Of a stretch of 5,900 nt of DNA, positions 1 to 5,272 are shown piece by piece; positions within the stretch are counted from its first letter, which is position 1; each line of letters begins with the position of its first letter. Under the pieces are notes generated by a model. The model was given only the letters and a program-made list of their open reading frames with translations. It did no database searches and was not told the origin of the DNA. The stretch comes from an uncultured Gammaproteobacteria bacterium (lineage in GTDB: Bacteria > Pseudomonadota > Gammaproteobacteria > CAJQNE01), in assembly GCA_905479545.1 (NCBI GenBank), contig CAJQNE010000212.1, positions 1 to 5,900 of the forward strand. The letters run 5' to 3'. The translations under genes were made by a program, and so were the position numbers.

Positions 1-312
1 GGGAGCGGGGTTTTTGAGGCTGGCAGCGATTTGATCCGCAGCGGCGCTAACGGCAGCCAGTTGTGCCGCATTAATCTCCAGCGCATCGCCGCTGTTGAGC
101 TGACCACGAATATGCAGTGCACAATCCAGTTTGCCGCGGCCTAGTCGCTTCGCTGCAAGGCTGCGGAGGTCGGCTTCTAACGCCCGGAAGTCATCGGGTA
201 GGCGCCAGAAGGTTTCGAGGTAGCGATGGTTTACCGAGCGTATTTCCCAGGCGAGGGAAATGCCTTCGTGCTGTATGTCGGCACGTGCGTAGCCAGTCAT
301 GCTGTGGGTCAT
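1..312 (-). CDS. yicC: YicC family endoribonuclease-like protein, N-terminal part (runs off the left edge)
   Basis: Reading leftward from the ATG at 312-310, the frame is open to the window edge and gives 104 residues, beginning MTHSMTGYARAD and continuing with WEIRSVNHRYLE and LRSLAAKRLGRGKLD. The SMTGYAR opening, the RSVNHRYL segment and the R-G-K segment are typical of the YicC N-terminal domain. Family members are about 290 residues, so roughly the first third is present. YicC proteins are linked to RNA turnover and act as endoribonucleases in some bacteria; that is family knowledge, and the catalytic part is not visible here. The gene is divergent from rph, a common gammaproteobacterial arrangement that also links two RNA-processing genes. 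A second in-frame ATG lies four codons in (SMTGYAR), but the MTHSMTGYAR start matches the usual family N-terminus. Confidence in identity is high. Confidence 0.93.
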   Translation of the reverse strand, partial: MTHSMTGYARADIQHEGISLAWEIRSVNHRYLETFWRLPDDFRALEADLRSLAAKRLGRGKLDCALHIRGQLNSGDALEINAAQLAAVSAAADQIAASLKNPAP

Positions 313-374
313 AAGTTTGTCGCCGTTAGATAGGCCGCAAACGCTACCGACATTGCCGCTGTGAGTCACGAAGC

Positions 375-392
375 CGCGCGGTATACTGCGCG
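375..392. promoter_or_regulatory. Palindromic divergent promoter core between yicC and rph
   Basis: An 18-bp near-palindrome (CGCGCGGTATACTGCGCG, one mismatched pair) is centred on GTATAC. On the plus strand it offers the -10-like TATACT (382-387) followed by a GC-rich discriminator; on the minus strand it reads TATACC. Transcription starting from it would leave leaders of roughly 55-60 bases to both rph and yicC. No convincing -35 hexamer stands at 16-18 bp on either side, so this is a candidate only. A second AT-rich box, TATAAA at 410-415, is an alternative -10 for rph. Confidence 0.4.
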
Positions 393-437
393 CCACGGAA
401 TACCCAAATTATAAATTAACTCTCCCAACTATTATTT

Positions 438-442
438 TAAGG
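438..442 (+). promoter_or_regulatory. Ribosome binding site of rph
   Basis: TAAGG lies 7 bases before the ATG at 450. It supports that start, which also gives the standard RNase PH N-terminus (MRPSGRA). Confidence 0.6.
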
Positions 443-449
443 CTTATCT

Positions 450-1166
450 ATGCGTCCCAGCGGTCGTGCAACAAACGAGTTGCGTGCTATGCAATTTCAA
501 CGTCAATTTACTAAACATGCGCCGGGTTCGGTGTTGGTTAGTTTTGGCGATACCAAGGTGCTGTGTACCTGTTCTGTTGAAGAGCGTGTGCCGGGCTTTC
601 TGCGTGGTAAAGGGCAGGGTTGGGTAACGGCTGAATACGGCATGTTGCCGGGTTCTACGCATTCGCGAAATGACCGTGAAGCAGCACGCGGCAAGCAGAG
701 CGGTCGTACGCAGGAGATTCAGCGGCTAATTGGTCGTTCGATGCGGTCGATTATCGATTTGGAGGCACTCGGCGAGCGCACCTTAAAGTTGGACTGCGAT
801 GTGCTCCAGGCAGACGGCGGGACCCGTACCGCTTCGATTACTGGCTGCTATGTAGCGCTGAGTGATGCGATTAGCCAGTTACAGGCGAAGAAGTTGCTGA
901 AGAAGAGCCCGCTACACGGTCAGGTTGCGGCAATTTCAGTCGGTATTTTTGACGGTAAGCCAGTGTTGGATTTGGACTACGCTGAAGACTCAAACGCCGA
1001 AACGGATATGAACGTAGTAATGAACGCTGCTGGTGGCTTTATTGAAGTGCAGGGTACGGCTGAAGGCCATGCATTCCAGCGCGACGAATTGAACGCACTG
1101 TTAGATTTGGCTCGCGATGGTATTGCTACCATTTGCGAAGCTCAGAACGCCGCATTGGCCGGTTAA
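450..1166 (+). CDS. rph: Ribonuclease PH
   Basis: This is a phosphorolytic 3'-to-5' exoribonuclease that trims tRNA 3' extensions and other RNAs, using phosphate and releasing nucleoside diphosphates. The protein is 238 residues, full length for the family. It begins MRPSGRATNELR and contains the hallmark stretches VSFGDTKVLCTCSVEE, GWVTAEYGMLPGST, the arginine-rich GRTQEIQRLIGRSMR, and DYAEDSNAETDMNVVM. In the last of these the acidic pair D180/D186 corresponds to the expected metal-binding, catalytic region. FIEVQGTAEG follows near the C-terminus. The frame is intact, unlike the frameshifted rph of Escherichia coli K-12. It heads a tight cluster with rdgB (15-base gap) and hemW and is divergent from yicC. 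Identity is essentially certain. Confidence 0.98.
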   Translation: MRPSGRATNELRAMQFQRQFTKHAPGSVLVSFGDTKVLCTCSVEERVPGFLRGKGQGWVTAEYGMLPGSTHSRNDREAARGKQSGRTQEIQRLIGRSMRSIIDLEALGERTLKLDCDVLQADGGTRTASITGCYVALSDAISQLQAKKLLKKSPLHGQVAAISVGIFDGKPVLDLDYAEDSNAETDMNVVMNAAGGFIEVQGTAEGHAFQRDELNALLDLARDGIATICEAQNAALAG

Positions 1167-1181
1167 GGTAGGGCAACGGTA

Positions 1182-1787
1182 ATGGATATCGTTTTGGCAA
1201 CCAGCAACGCCGGCAAGGTTCGCGAGATCAATCAAATGCTGGCAGGGCAACGGCAAATCGTTGCCCGTCCGCAGAGCGATTTTGAAGTTGAGGACGTTGA
1301 AGAAACGGGTTTGAGCTTTGTTGAAAATGCGATTCTTAAAGCCCGTAATGCCGCCTATATAACCGGCTTGCCGGCTATTGCCGATGATTCCGGCCTGGAA
1401 GTGGATTGGCTCCAGGGTGCGCCGGGTATTTACTCGGCGCGCTTTGCCGGGCCAGGTGCTAGCGACGCTGATAACGTACAAAAACTGTTGCGTGAGCTGG
1501 CGGATGCACCAGACGATAAACGCACCGCCCGGTTTCGCTGTGTAATGGTCTGCTTGCGCCACGCGACTGACCCCACGCCGTTGGTTTGTCAGGGCACTTG
1601 GGAAGGCTTGATCGGCACTGAATTGGCGGGCGATAACGGTTTTGGTTACGACCCGATATTCCATGTGCCTGATTTGAATTGCATGGCGGCCGAGCTTTCG
1701 CCACAGGTGAAGAACAAACTCAGCCATCGTGGCCAGGCTCTGCAGCAGTTGGCTGCAGGGTTCGCCCAACATATGGGTTTAAAGTAG
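1182..1787 (+). CDS. rdgB: RdgB/HAM1 family non-canonical purine NTP pyrophosphatase (dITP/XTP)
   Basis: This house-cleaning enzyme hydrolyses ITP, dITP and XTP to the monophosphate plus pyrophosphate, keeping deaminated purines out of DNA and RNA; it acts as a cytosolic dimer. The 201-residue product has the family length. The nucleotide-binding T7-S-N-A-G-K12 motif is present, then ETGLSFVENAILKAR, then ADDSGLEVDWLQGAPGIYSAR with the general-base aspartate at D69, then GFGYDP around residues 153-158, and finally SHRGQAL near 181-187. The ATG at 1182 is preceded by TAAGG and TAGGG (1164-1173), the former overlapping the rph stop. Translation may therefore be coupled to rph. The hemW start follows after 29 bases, matching the rdgB-hemW order common in gammaproteobacteria. 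Confidence 0.98.
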   Translation: MDIVLATSNAGKVREINQMLAGQRQIVARPQSDFEVEDVEETGLSFVENAILKARNAAYITGLPAIADDSGLEVDWLQGAPGIYSARFAGPGASDADNVQKLLRELADAPDDKRTARFRCVMVCLRHATDPTPLVCQGTWEGLIGTELAGDNGFGYDPIFHVPDLNCMAAELSPQVKNKLSHRGQALQQLAAGFAQHMGLK

Positions 1788-1816
1788 GCCGTAGCCGAGT
1801 GAGTGAAGTTGCGGCG

Positions 1817-2953
1817 ATGCACGCCATAGAGCCATCGCTCGGTCTCTATATCCATATTCCCTGGTGCGTTAAAAAATGCCCTTACTGCGATTTTAATTCG
1901 CATGTAAGCCAGCTTGGCCTACCAGAGGCGGGTTACGTAAAGTCGTTGATTAACGATATGCGGAGTGAAGCGCCGTTGGTAGCCGGGCGGGAAATTCGCA
2001 GTATATTTTTCGGTGGCGGCACGCCGAGCTTGTTTTCAGCCCAGGCTATTGGCGAAATTTTAACGGCGGCGGCTGAGCATTTTACCCTCGCCAGCGATAT
2101 TGAAATTACGCTGGAAGCCAATCCCGGAACGGCTGAGGCTAAGAGTTTCGCGGGCTATCATGTGGCAGGTGTAAATCGGCTGTCGATGGGTGTGCAAAGC
2201 CTTAATGACAAGCACCTAAAAGCGCTGGGGCGTATTCATAGTGCTGCAGAAGCCATTGCGGCTTATGAAATGGCCCGTAAAGCTGGCTTCGACAACATTA
2301 ATCTCGATTTGATGTACGGGCTGCCTGACCAGTCGCTGGAGAATGCGTTGGCGGAAACGCGTGCGTTGTGCGAATTGCAGCCGGAACATATCTCGCACTA
2401 CCAATTAACCCTGGAACCCGAAACGCCATTCTTTCACCGACCACCGACGTTGCCGGCAGACGAAGTGATATGGGATATGCAGACGGCCTGTCAGGAAGTG
2501 CTGGCGAGTCGTGGTTATGCGCAGTACGAGGTATCGGCCTATGCACAGCCGGGCAGGCAGTGCGCGCATAACCTGAATTACTGGCAGTTTGGCGATTACG
2601 TGGGTATCGGTGCTGGTGCGCATGGCAAGGTCAGTTCGGGTGAAATTATCGAGCGCCGCTCTAAACCGAAAATTCCCGGTCGTTACATGAACGAAGGCGG
2701 GCTGGATGAGCAGCGCGAGTTAGATGGTGCTGACCGGTTGTTTGAATTCGCGGTGAATGCACTGCGGCTGCGGGACGGGTTTAGTCGCGAGTTGTTTACG
2801 GCCAGCACCGGTTTGCCTGTCGATGCGTTGGAAAAGCCATTGGCGGCGGGGTTAACACGCGGATTGCTGGTGGAGCAGGGTGGTCGGGTTTTCGCTAGCG
2901 AAACGGGCTATCGTTATCTCAATGATGTGATTTTGCTGTTTGATCAGGATTGA
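1817..2953 (+). CDS. hemW: Radical SAM heme chaperone HemW
   Basis: This is a cytoplasmic radical-SAM family protein that binds heme and is thought to hand it to client proteins; it is often mis-annotated as coproporphyrinogen oxidase. From the ATG at 1817 it has 378 residues, the usual size. YIHIPWC17VKKC21PYC24DF26 holds the CxxxCxxC iron-sulfur cluster motif followed by CxF. HemW has this CxF, whereas true HemN has a fourth cysteine there. FFGGGTPS (64-71), LEANPGT, NRLSMGVQS and GIGAGAHG follow the radical-SAM core order. H251-N-L-N-Y-W256 is the HemW HNxxYW heme-associated motif. The open frame extends 46 codons further upstream over the rdgB end, but that stretch has no family likeness. 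A GTG at 1799 is a possible alternative start, and the ribosome binding site is weak for both. It is the last gene of the rph-rdgB-hemW cluster. Confidence 0.96.
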   Translation: MHAIEPSLGLYIHIPWCVKKCPYCDFNSHVSQLGLPEAGYVKSLINDMRSEAPLVAGREIRSIFFGGGTPSLFSAQAIGEILTAAAEHFTLASDIEITLEANPGTAEAKSFAGYHVAGVNRLSMGVQSLNDKHLKALGRIHSAAEAIAAYEMARKAGFDNINLDLMYGLPDQSLENALAETRALCELQPEHISHYQLTLEPETPFFHRPPTLPADEVIWDMQTACQEVLASRGYAQYEVSAYAQPGRQCAHNLNYWQFGDYVGIGAGAHGKVSSGEIIERRSKPKIPGRYMNEGGLDEQRELDGADRLFEFAVNALRLRDGFSRELFTASTGLPVDALEKPLAAGLTRGLLVEQGGRVFASETGYRYLNDVILLFDQD

Positions 2954-2984
2954 AAGATCTCTTCTACTTCCGTGAGAGTACTGG

Positions 2985-3034
2985 GGTGTTACCTATGCTC
3001 CCGGTTTGAGGTGTTACCTATGATGCCGGTTTGC
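2985..3034 (+). repeat. Tandem pair of 25-bp repeats
   Basis: Two adjacent 25-bp units (2985-3009 and 3010-3034) share GGTGTTACCTATG and CCGGTTTG and differ at three positions. They start about 30 bases after the hemW stop. Sequence of this kind resembles ends of insertion elements as I remember them, but no transposase fragment or matching opposite end is visible, so the origin is unproven. Confidence 0.75.
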
Positions 3035-3045
3035 CCTCACCCCAA

Positions 3046-3066
3046 CCCTCTCCCAAAGGGAGAGGG
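3046..3066. repeat. CCCTCTCCC palindrome at the repeat junction (copy 1)
   Basis: A perfect 9-bp stem with an AAA loop. It is preceded by CCCTCACCCCAA, a context in which similar palindromes are dispersed in many gammaproteobacterial genomes (general knowledge). The same 21 bases recur at 3383-3403. There is no T-tract after it, so it is not a standard intrinsic terminator for hemW. Confidence 0.85.
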
Positions 3067-3094
3067 AGAATGGAGTAGCTAAATTTACCCACTC

Positions 3095-3354
3095 CCGTTC
3101 AGGCCTGAGCCTGAGCTAAGTCGAACAGTAGCCAGGCAAAGCTGAAATCATATCTTAGTCTGGGGTTCGACCAGCGTAGCCCGAAGTGTTATTGAGTATT
3201 TCAGCCGCAATGCTAGCGCTGTAGGTCGGCTTCGCTTGCAAGCCGACAATGCTGGCACAAGGTAAGTTCGTCGGCATGCTGCGCGATGCCGACCTACGCA
3301 GCTTTATTAGCAGTGCTTCGATACTTCGGCAGAGCTCAGCATCAGCATGGACGG
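3095..3354. repeat. Inverted arm pair flanking the REP region (copy 1)
   Basis: The left arm 3095-3125 begins CCGTTCAGGCCTGAG and ends AAGTCGAA. The right arm 3325-3354 is an imperfect reverse complement, beginning TTCGGCAGAGCTCAGCATC and ending GGACGG. Both arms contain an internal 6-bp doubling (GCCTGA twice on the left; CAGCAT then CAGCAT on the right). The pair recurs in copy 2 at 3432-3462 and 3662-3691. The arms resemble dispersed TTCGACA..GCTCAG..CGAACGG-type repeats of gammaproteobacteria, a resemblance from memory. Confidence 0.65.
3221..3297. repeat. REPIN-like inverted pair of REP hairpins (copy 1)
   Basis: The left REP is a GTAG head (3221-3224) plus a hairpin of stem GTCGGCTT/AAGCCGAC (3225-3247) with a 7-base loop. 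The right REP is in inverse orientation: stem GTCGGCAT/ATGCCGAC (3270-3293) with an 8-base loop, closed by CTAC (3294-3297), the complement of a GTAG head. A spacer of 22 bases separates them. GTAG-headed palindromes in inverted pairs are the classic layout of REP doublets (BIME/REPIN) mobilised by RAYT transposases. No RAYT gene is in the window. Confidence 0.8.
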
Positions 3355-3382
3355 TTTTGAGTAAATTTAGTTTATCTGTCCT

Positions 3383-3719
3383 CCCTCTCCCAAAGGGAGA
3401 GGGAGAATGGAGTAGCTAAATCTACCCACTCCCGTTTAGGCCTGAGCCTGAGCTGAGTCGAACAGTAGCCAGGCAAAGCTGAAATCATATCTTAGTCTGG
3501 GGTTCGACCAGCGCAGCCTCAAGTGTTATTGAGTATTTCAGCCGCAATGCTAATTCTGTAGGTCGGCTTCGCTTGCAAGCCGACAATGCTGGCACAAGGT
3601 AAGTTCGTCGGCATGCTGCGCGATGCCGACCTACGCAGCTTTATTAGCAGTGCTTCGATACTTCGACAGAGCTCAGCATCAGCATGAACGGTTTTGAGTA
3701 AATTTAGTTTATCTGTCCT
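3383..3719 (+). repeat. 337-bp tandem repeat, copy 2
   Basis: This is a direct tandem duplicate of 3046-3382 with the same internal order: palindrome 3383-3403, arm 3432-3462, REP pair 3558-3634, inverted arm 3662-3691. Its right end runs straight into a third occurrence of the palindrome. The left end of copy 1 lacks the ATCTGTCCT that precedes copy 2 and the third palindrome, so the unit boundary can be placed at the palindrome itself. Confidence 0.93.
3558..3634. repeat. REPIN-like inverted pair of REP hairpins (copy 2)
   Basis: Identical over all 77 bases to the pair at 3221-3297. It lies in a 110-base stretch without any substitution between the two 337-bp copies, while three substitutions fall just left of its GTAG head. 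Confidence 0.8.
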
Positions 3720-3739
3720 CCCTCTCCCAAAGGGAGAGG
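3720..3739 (+). repeat. Truncated third copy of the repeat (palindrome only)
   Basis: The first 20 bases of the 337-bp unit recur here at exactly the same 337-base spacing, then the sequence diverges into AGGGTTTTCTG. The hairpin (CCTCTCCC/GGGAGAGG) is followed by a short run of four T, so a weak terminator role on the plus strand is conceivable but not convincing. Confidence 0.8.
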
Positions 3740-3845
3740 AGGGTTTTCTGAGTGGCGGTGTATCGATGAATTCAGACTGTCGGGACGCTAGCGATGCCGT
3801 TCCATTAAACTTAAAAATTCAAATTTTACTCGCAGATAGTTTTTT

Positions 3846-4043
3846 ATGAGCTACGGAACCCAGGCCGCCTTTGTTGATTGTCCTTACTGCGGCGAAAACT
3901 TTGAAACTACAGTGGATTGCTCGGTTGATTACCAGCAGTACATTGAGGATTGTCAGGTGTGCTGCTCGCCGATTTTATTTACCGTGCAGGTAGATGCTGA
4001 AGGCGATGCGGTGGTACGGACTCAGAGCGAAGACGAAGGCTAG
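3846..4043 (+). CDS. CPXCG motif-containing cysteine-rich protein
   Basis: A 65-residue acidic protein. C12-P-Y-C15-G and C36-Q-V-C39-C40 form two cysteine knuckles that probably bind one zinc ion; YIEDCQVCC followed by a P-I motif is the family signature. C25 is an extra cysteine. The tail is acidic (QSEDEG). Homologous small CPXCG proteins are widespread in proteobacteria, but I know of no established function. No clear Shine-Dalgarno stands before the ATG (upstream is GATAGTTTTTT), although no other start would preserve the motif and length. It lies alone between the 337-bp repeats and a palindromic element whose first two bases are the AG of its TAG stop. The C-terminus looks natural for the family, so the element does not appear to have truncated it. 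Confidence 0.9.
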   Translation: MSYGTQAAFVDCPYCGENFETTVDCSVDYQQYIEDCQVCCSPILFTVQVDAEGDAVVRTQSEDEG

Positions 4044-4185
4044 GGAGGCTCTGATTGAATCCTATCCGGCACGATTCTGCGTTGAAAAGTGGTCAAAAAA
4101 TGCTCATTTACTAAAGTAAACTCCGCGTTTTTGCCCACTTCTCGCCTTGCCTCGCACTCGGCAATGATCCAATCAGAGCCTCCCT
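4042..4185. repeat. 144-bp symmetric inverted-repeat element (MITE- or palindromic-repeat-like)
   Basis: The ends are perfect 16-bp inverted repeats, AGGGAGGCTCTGATTG (4042-4057) and its complement (4170-4185). Inside, further matches stay in register: AAGTGG/CCACTT at 4087-4092 and 4135-4140, CAAAAA/TTTTTG, and TTTAC-TAAA-GTAAA at the exact centre (4107-4120). About 43 of 70 paired positions are complementary, with no length difference between arms, so the whole element could fold as one long interrupted hairpin. It encodes no protein. It separates the CPXCG gene from the rpmE promoter. No obvious target-site duplication flanks it. It may be a non-autonomous mobile repeat or a structured RNA. 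Confidence 0.8.
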
Positions 4186-4229
4186 GCCGGTAAATATCCT
4201 CTACACAGCCAGTCTAAATCGGTTGTTAC

Positions 4230-4257
4230 TTGCTCAACCGCTGTGTATCGGTATAAT
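4230..4257 (+). promoter_or_regulatory. rpmE promoter (sigma70-type)
   Basis: A perfect -10 TATAAT (4252-4257) is followed by GC-rich CGCGCG, the type of discriminator seen at growth-rate-controlled ribosomal promoters. The best -35 is TTGCTC (4230-4235) with a 16-bp spacer, a weak match. A 6-bp inverted repeat CGGTTG/CAACCG (4220-4225 and 4235-4240) overlaps the -35 and might be an operator; that is speculation. Confidence 0.7.
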
Positions 4258-4267
4258 CGCGCGTCCC

Positions 4268-4304
4268 CCAATGGCTGGCGGCAAAATCCGTTGGTCACTA
4301 TTGG
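4268..4304 (+). promoter_or_regulatory. Structured 5' leader hairpin of rpmE (candidate L31 autoregulatory leader)
   Basis: In the roughly 60-base leader, CCAAT (4268-4272) pairs with ATTGG (4300-4304). GGCTGGCGG (4273-4281) pairs with CCGTTGGTC (4288-4296) using several G-U pairs, closing a CAAAAT loop with a 3-base bulge. Ribosomal-protein leaders for L31 are known in several bacterial groups; whether this hairpin matches one is not shown here. Confidence 0.4.
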
Positions 4305-4312
4305 CACTTAAA

Positions 4313-4318
4313 TTAGGA
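4313..4318 (+). promoter_or_regulatory. Ribosome binding site of rpmE
   Basis: TTAGGA ends 8 bases before the ATG at 4327, good spacing for the start that gives the standard L31 N-terminus. Confidence 0.65.
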
Positions 4319-4326
4319 ATACGACC

Positions 4327-4527
4327 ATGAAAGAAGGCATTCACCCCAAGTACACCGAAATGACGGTTACTTGCAGCTGCGGTAATACGTTTGAAACCCG
4401 CTCTACCCTTGGCAAGCCGCTGAGCGTTGAAGTGTGTTCAGCCTGCCACCCGTTCTACACCGGTAAGCAGAAAATGATGGACACCGCTGGTCGTGTTGAC
4501 AAGTTCAATAAGAGATACGGCGGCTAA
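4327..4527 (+). CDS. rpmE: 50S ribosomal protein L31, zinc-binding type
   Basis: A 66-residue component of the large ribosomal subunit, placed at the central protuberance, where it bridges to the small subunit. MKEGIHPKYTEM, TCSCGNTFETRSTLGK, VCSACHPFYTGKQ and GRVDKFNKRYG follow the family from end to end. The four cysteines C16, C18, C37 and C40 mark it as the zinc-containing (C+) paralogue, which in many bacteria is replaced by a cysteine-free version under zinc starvation. It stands as a single-gene unit with its own TATAAT promoter, a structured leader, and a strong terminator 41 bases after the stop. It ends a few residues earlier than Escherichia coli L31. Confidence 0.98.
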   Translation: MKEGIHPKYTEMTVTCSCGNTFETRSTLGKPLSVEVCSACHPFYTGKQKMMDTAGRVDKFNKRYGG

Positions 4528-4568
4528 ATGGCTGTTATTGGGAGCGCTGCTTACTGAGCGCTCTCAAC

Positions 4569-4615
4569 CGCCCACAAAAAAACCGACTTCATTGAAGTCG
4601 GTTTTTTTGTGGGCG
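4569..4615. terminator. Bidirectional intrinsic terminator between rpmE and the convergent secreted-protein gene
   Basis: A perfect 22-bp stem with an ATT loop (4591-4593). The core CCGACTTC/GAAGTCGG is flanked by A7 on the left and T7 on the right, then CGCCCAC/GTGGGCG at the outside. Each strand therefore has a GC-rich hairpin followed by a U-tract, serving rpmE on the plus strand and the gene at 4685-5113 on the minus strand. Confidence 0.93.
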
Positions 4616-4684
4616 TAATTTTAGAGACCGGGCATTTTGGAGGCAGTACATTTGTGAATTCGTATAGCGGGAAACGGTAGTTGC

Positions 4685-5113
4685 TTAGCGGTCTCCAGCC
4701 AGAACCGATAGCAGGACCAATACGAGTGTTTGCTGCACTTTTTCGTCAGTCGAGGAGGTGGTGCGGGAGCCGGTCAGCGTTGCCATTGGTTCGGTTGCTG
4801 AGCTGCCGCTACCGGGCTCTAGCAGGGTTTCACCTGAGTCCGGGGGCAACGTAAGTTCGTGGGTCCCCTCAGGATTCAGCAGGGCGAGTGTTGAGCTGTC
4901 GGCAGCGTTCGCTATGTCCGAATAGCGTTGTTCCGGTGCAAACTTTTCGACATTGGTGATTGTGTTCGTAACCACTTCGCTAGGAAATGGTTGTGATATT
5001 TCGATGTTTGAAGTCGCGAAGGCAAAGGAGCCGAATGCGATGCTGGCAAAAAATGTTAATAAGCCATTGCCCGAAAGGGGCCGGGCTAACATCTGTGGTT
5101 TAAAGATTTTCAT
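4685..5113 (-). CDS. Predicted secreted small protein of unknown function
   Basis: From the ATG at 5113 the product has 142 residues. The N-terminus MKIFKPQMLARPLSGNG has basic residues, then a hydrophobic stretch (about 17-33, LLTFFASIAFGSFAFA) ending in an AFA-T signal-peptidase-like site near 33/34, so export is likely. The rest is rich in Ser, Thr, Glu and Pro, has no cysteine, and ends with a short hydrophobic segment (TLVLVLLSVLAGDR). I recognise no domain. The frame is open 51 codons further up to a TTG at 5266. I prefer 5113 because a signal peptide starts there, AAGGAG lies 11 bases upstream, and the promoter at 5273-5301 would begin transcription at about 5266. The gene is convergent with rpmE, sharing its terminator. 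Codon-level reality is likely but not certain, since there is no homologue I can name. Confidence 0.65.
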   Translation of the reverse strand: MKIFKPQMLARPLSGNGLLTFFASIAFGSFAFATSNIEISQPFPSEVVTNTITNVEKFAPEQRYSDIANAADSSTLALLNPEGTHELTLPPDSGETLLEPGSGSSATEPMATLTGSRTTSSTDEKVQQTLVLVLLSVLAGDR

Positions 5114-5124
5114 AACATAATGCA

Positions 5125-5130
5125 CTCCTT
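5125..5130 (-). promoter_or_regulatory. Ribosome binding site deciding the start of the secreted-protein gene
   Basis: On the minus strand AAGGAG is followed by 11 bases and then the ATG at 5113. The spacing is slightly long but the match is strong. It favours the internal start that opens a signal peptide. Confidence 0.6.
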
Positions 5131-5272
5131 GGGGCTGGTTCCAGAATGAAGCATTAAGCAGTGTTTTGGAACGCCGTTTGGCCACAAGATTTGTCCGCTC
5201 GACCACTAAAGCCTTTTTTTTGGCGTAAAAAGGCAAGTTGAGCCCGCAATGAAAGATCGTTAGCAATTTTTC

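Larger units (their letters stand above)
3046..3382 (+). repeat. 337-bp tandem repeat, copy 1
   Basis: This unit is followed immediately by a second copy with identical spacing. The two differ by 11 substitutions (at 3085, 3100, 3118, 3177, 3182, 3183, 3216-3218, 3329 and 3350) and no indels, about 97 % identity. The order inside is: a perfect CCCTCTCCC-AAA-GGGAGAGGG palindrome, an arm at 3095-3125, about 95 bases without recognised structure, a REPIN-like REP pair (3221-3297), and an inverted partner arm (3325-3354). No plausible reading frame runs through it. It looks like a composite of dispersed repeats sitting between hemW and the CPXCG gene. Confidence 0.93.

Noticed and set aside
117..314. 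65-codon plus-strand frame opposite yicC
   Set aside because: It is antisense to a clearly recognisable YicC N-terminus and has no family likeness of its own.
1101..1772. Long 223-codon minus-strand frame across rdgB
   Set aside because: It lies antisense to the well-supported rdgB and the end of rph; its product shows no recognisable motif.
1679..1816. N-terminal extension of hemW by 46 codons
   Set aside because: It overlaps the rdgB C-terminus by over 100 bases and has no HemW-like sequence; the ATG at 1817 gives the usual length.
3046..3066. Intrinsic terminator for hemW
   Set aside because: The palindrome is strong but no T-tract follows on either strand, and the same sequence recurs as a repeat boundary.
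3046..3739. CRISPR-like or protein-coding reading of the repeat array
   Set aside because: The units are 337 bp and contiguous with no unique spacers, no cas gene is near, and no frame of useful length crosses them.
5114..5266. 51-codon extension of the secreted protein up to a TTG
   Set aside because: It would bury the signal peptide and begin at the predicted transcription start, without room for a ribosome binding site.
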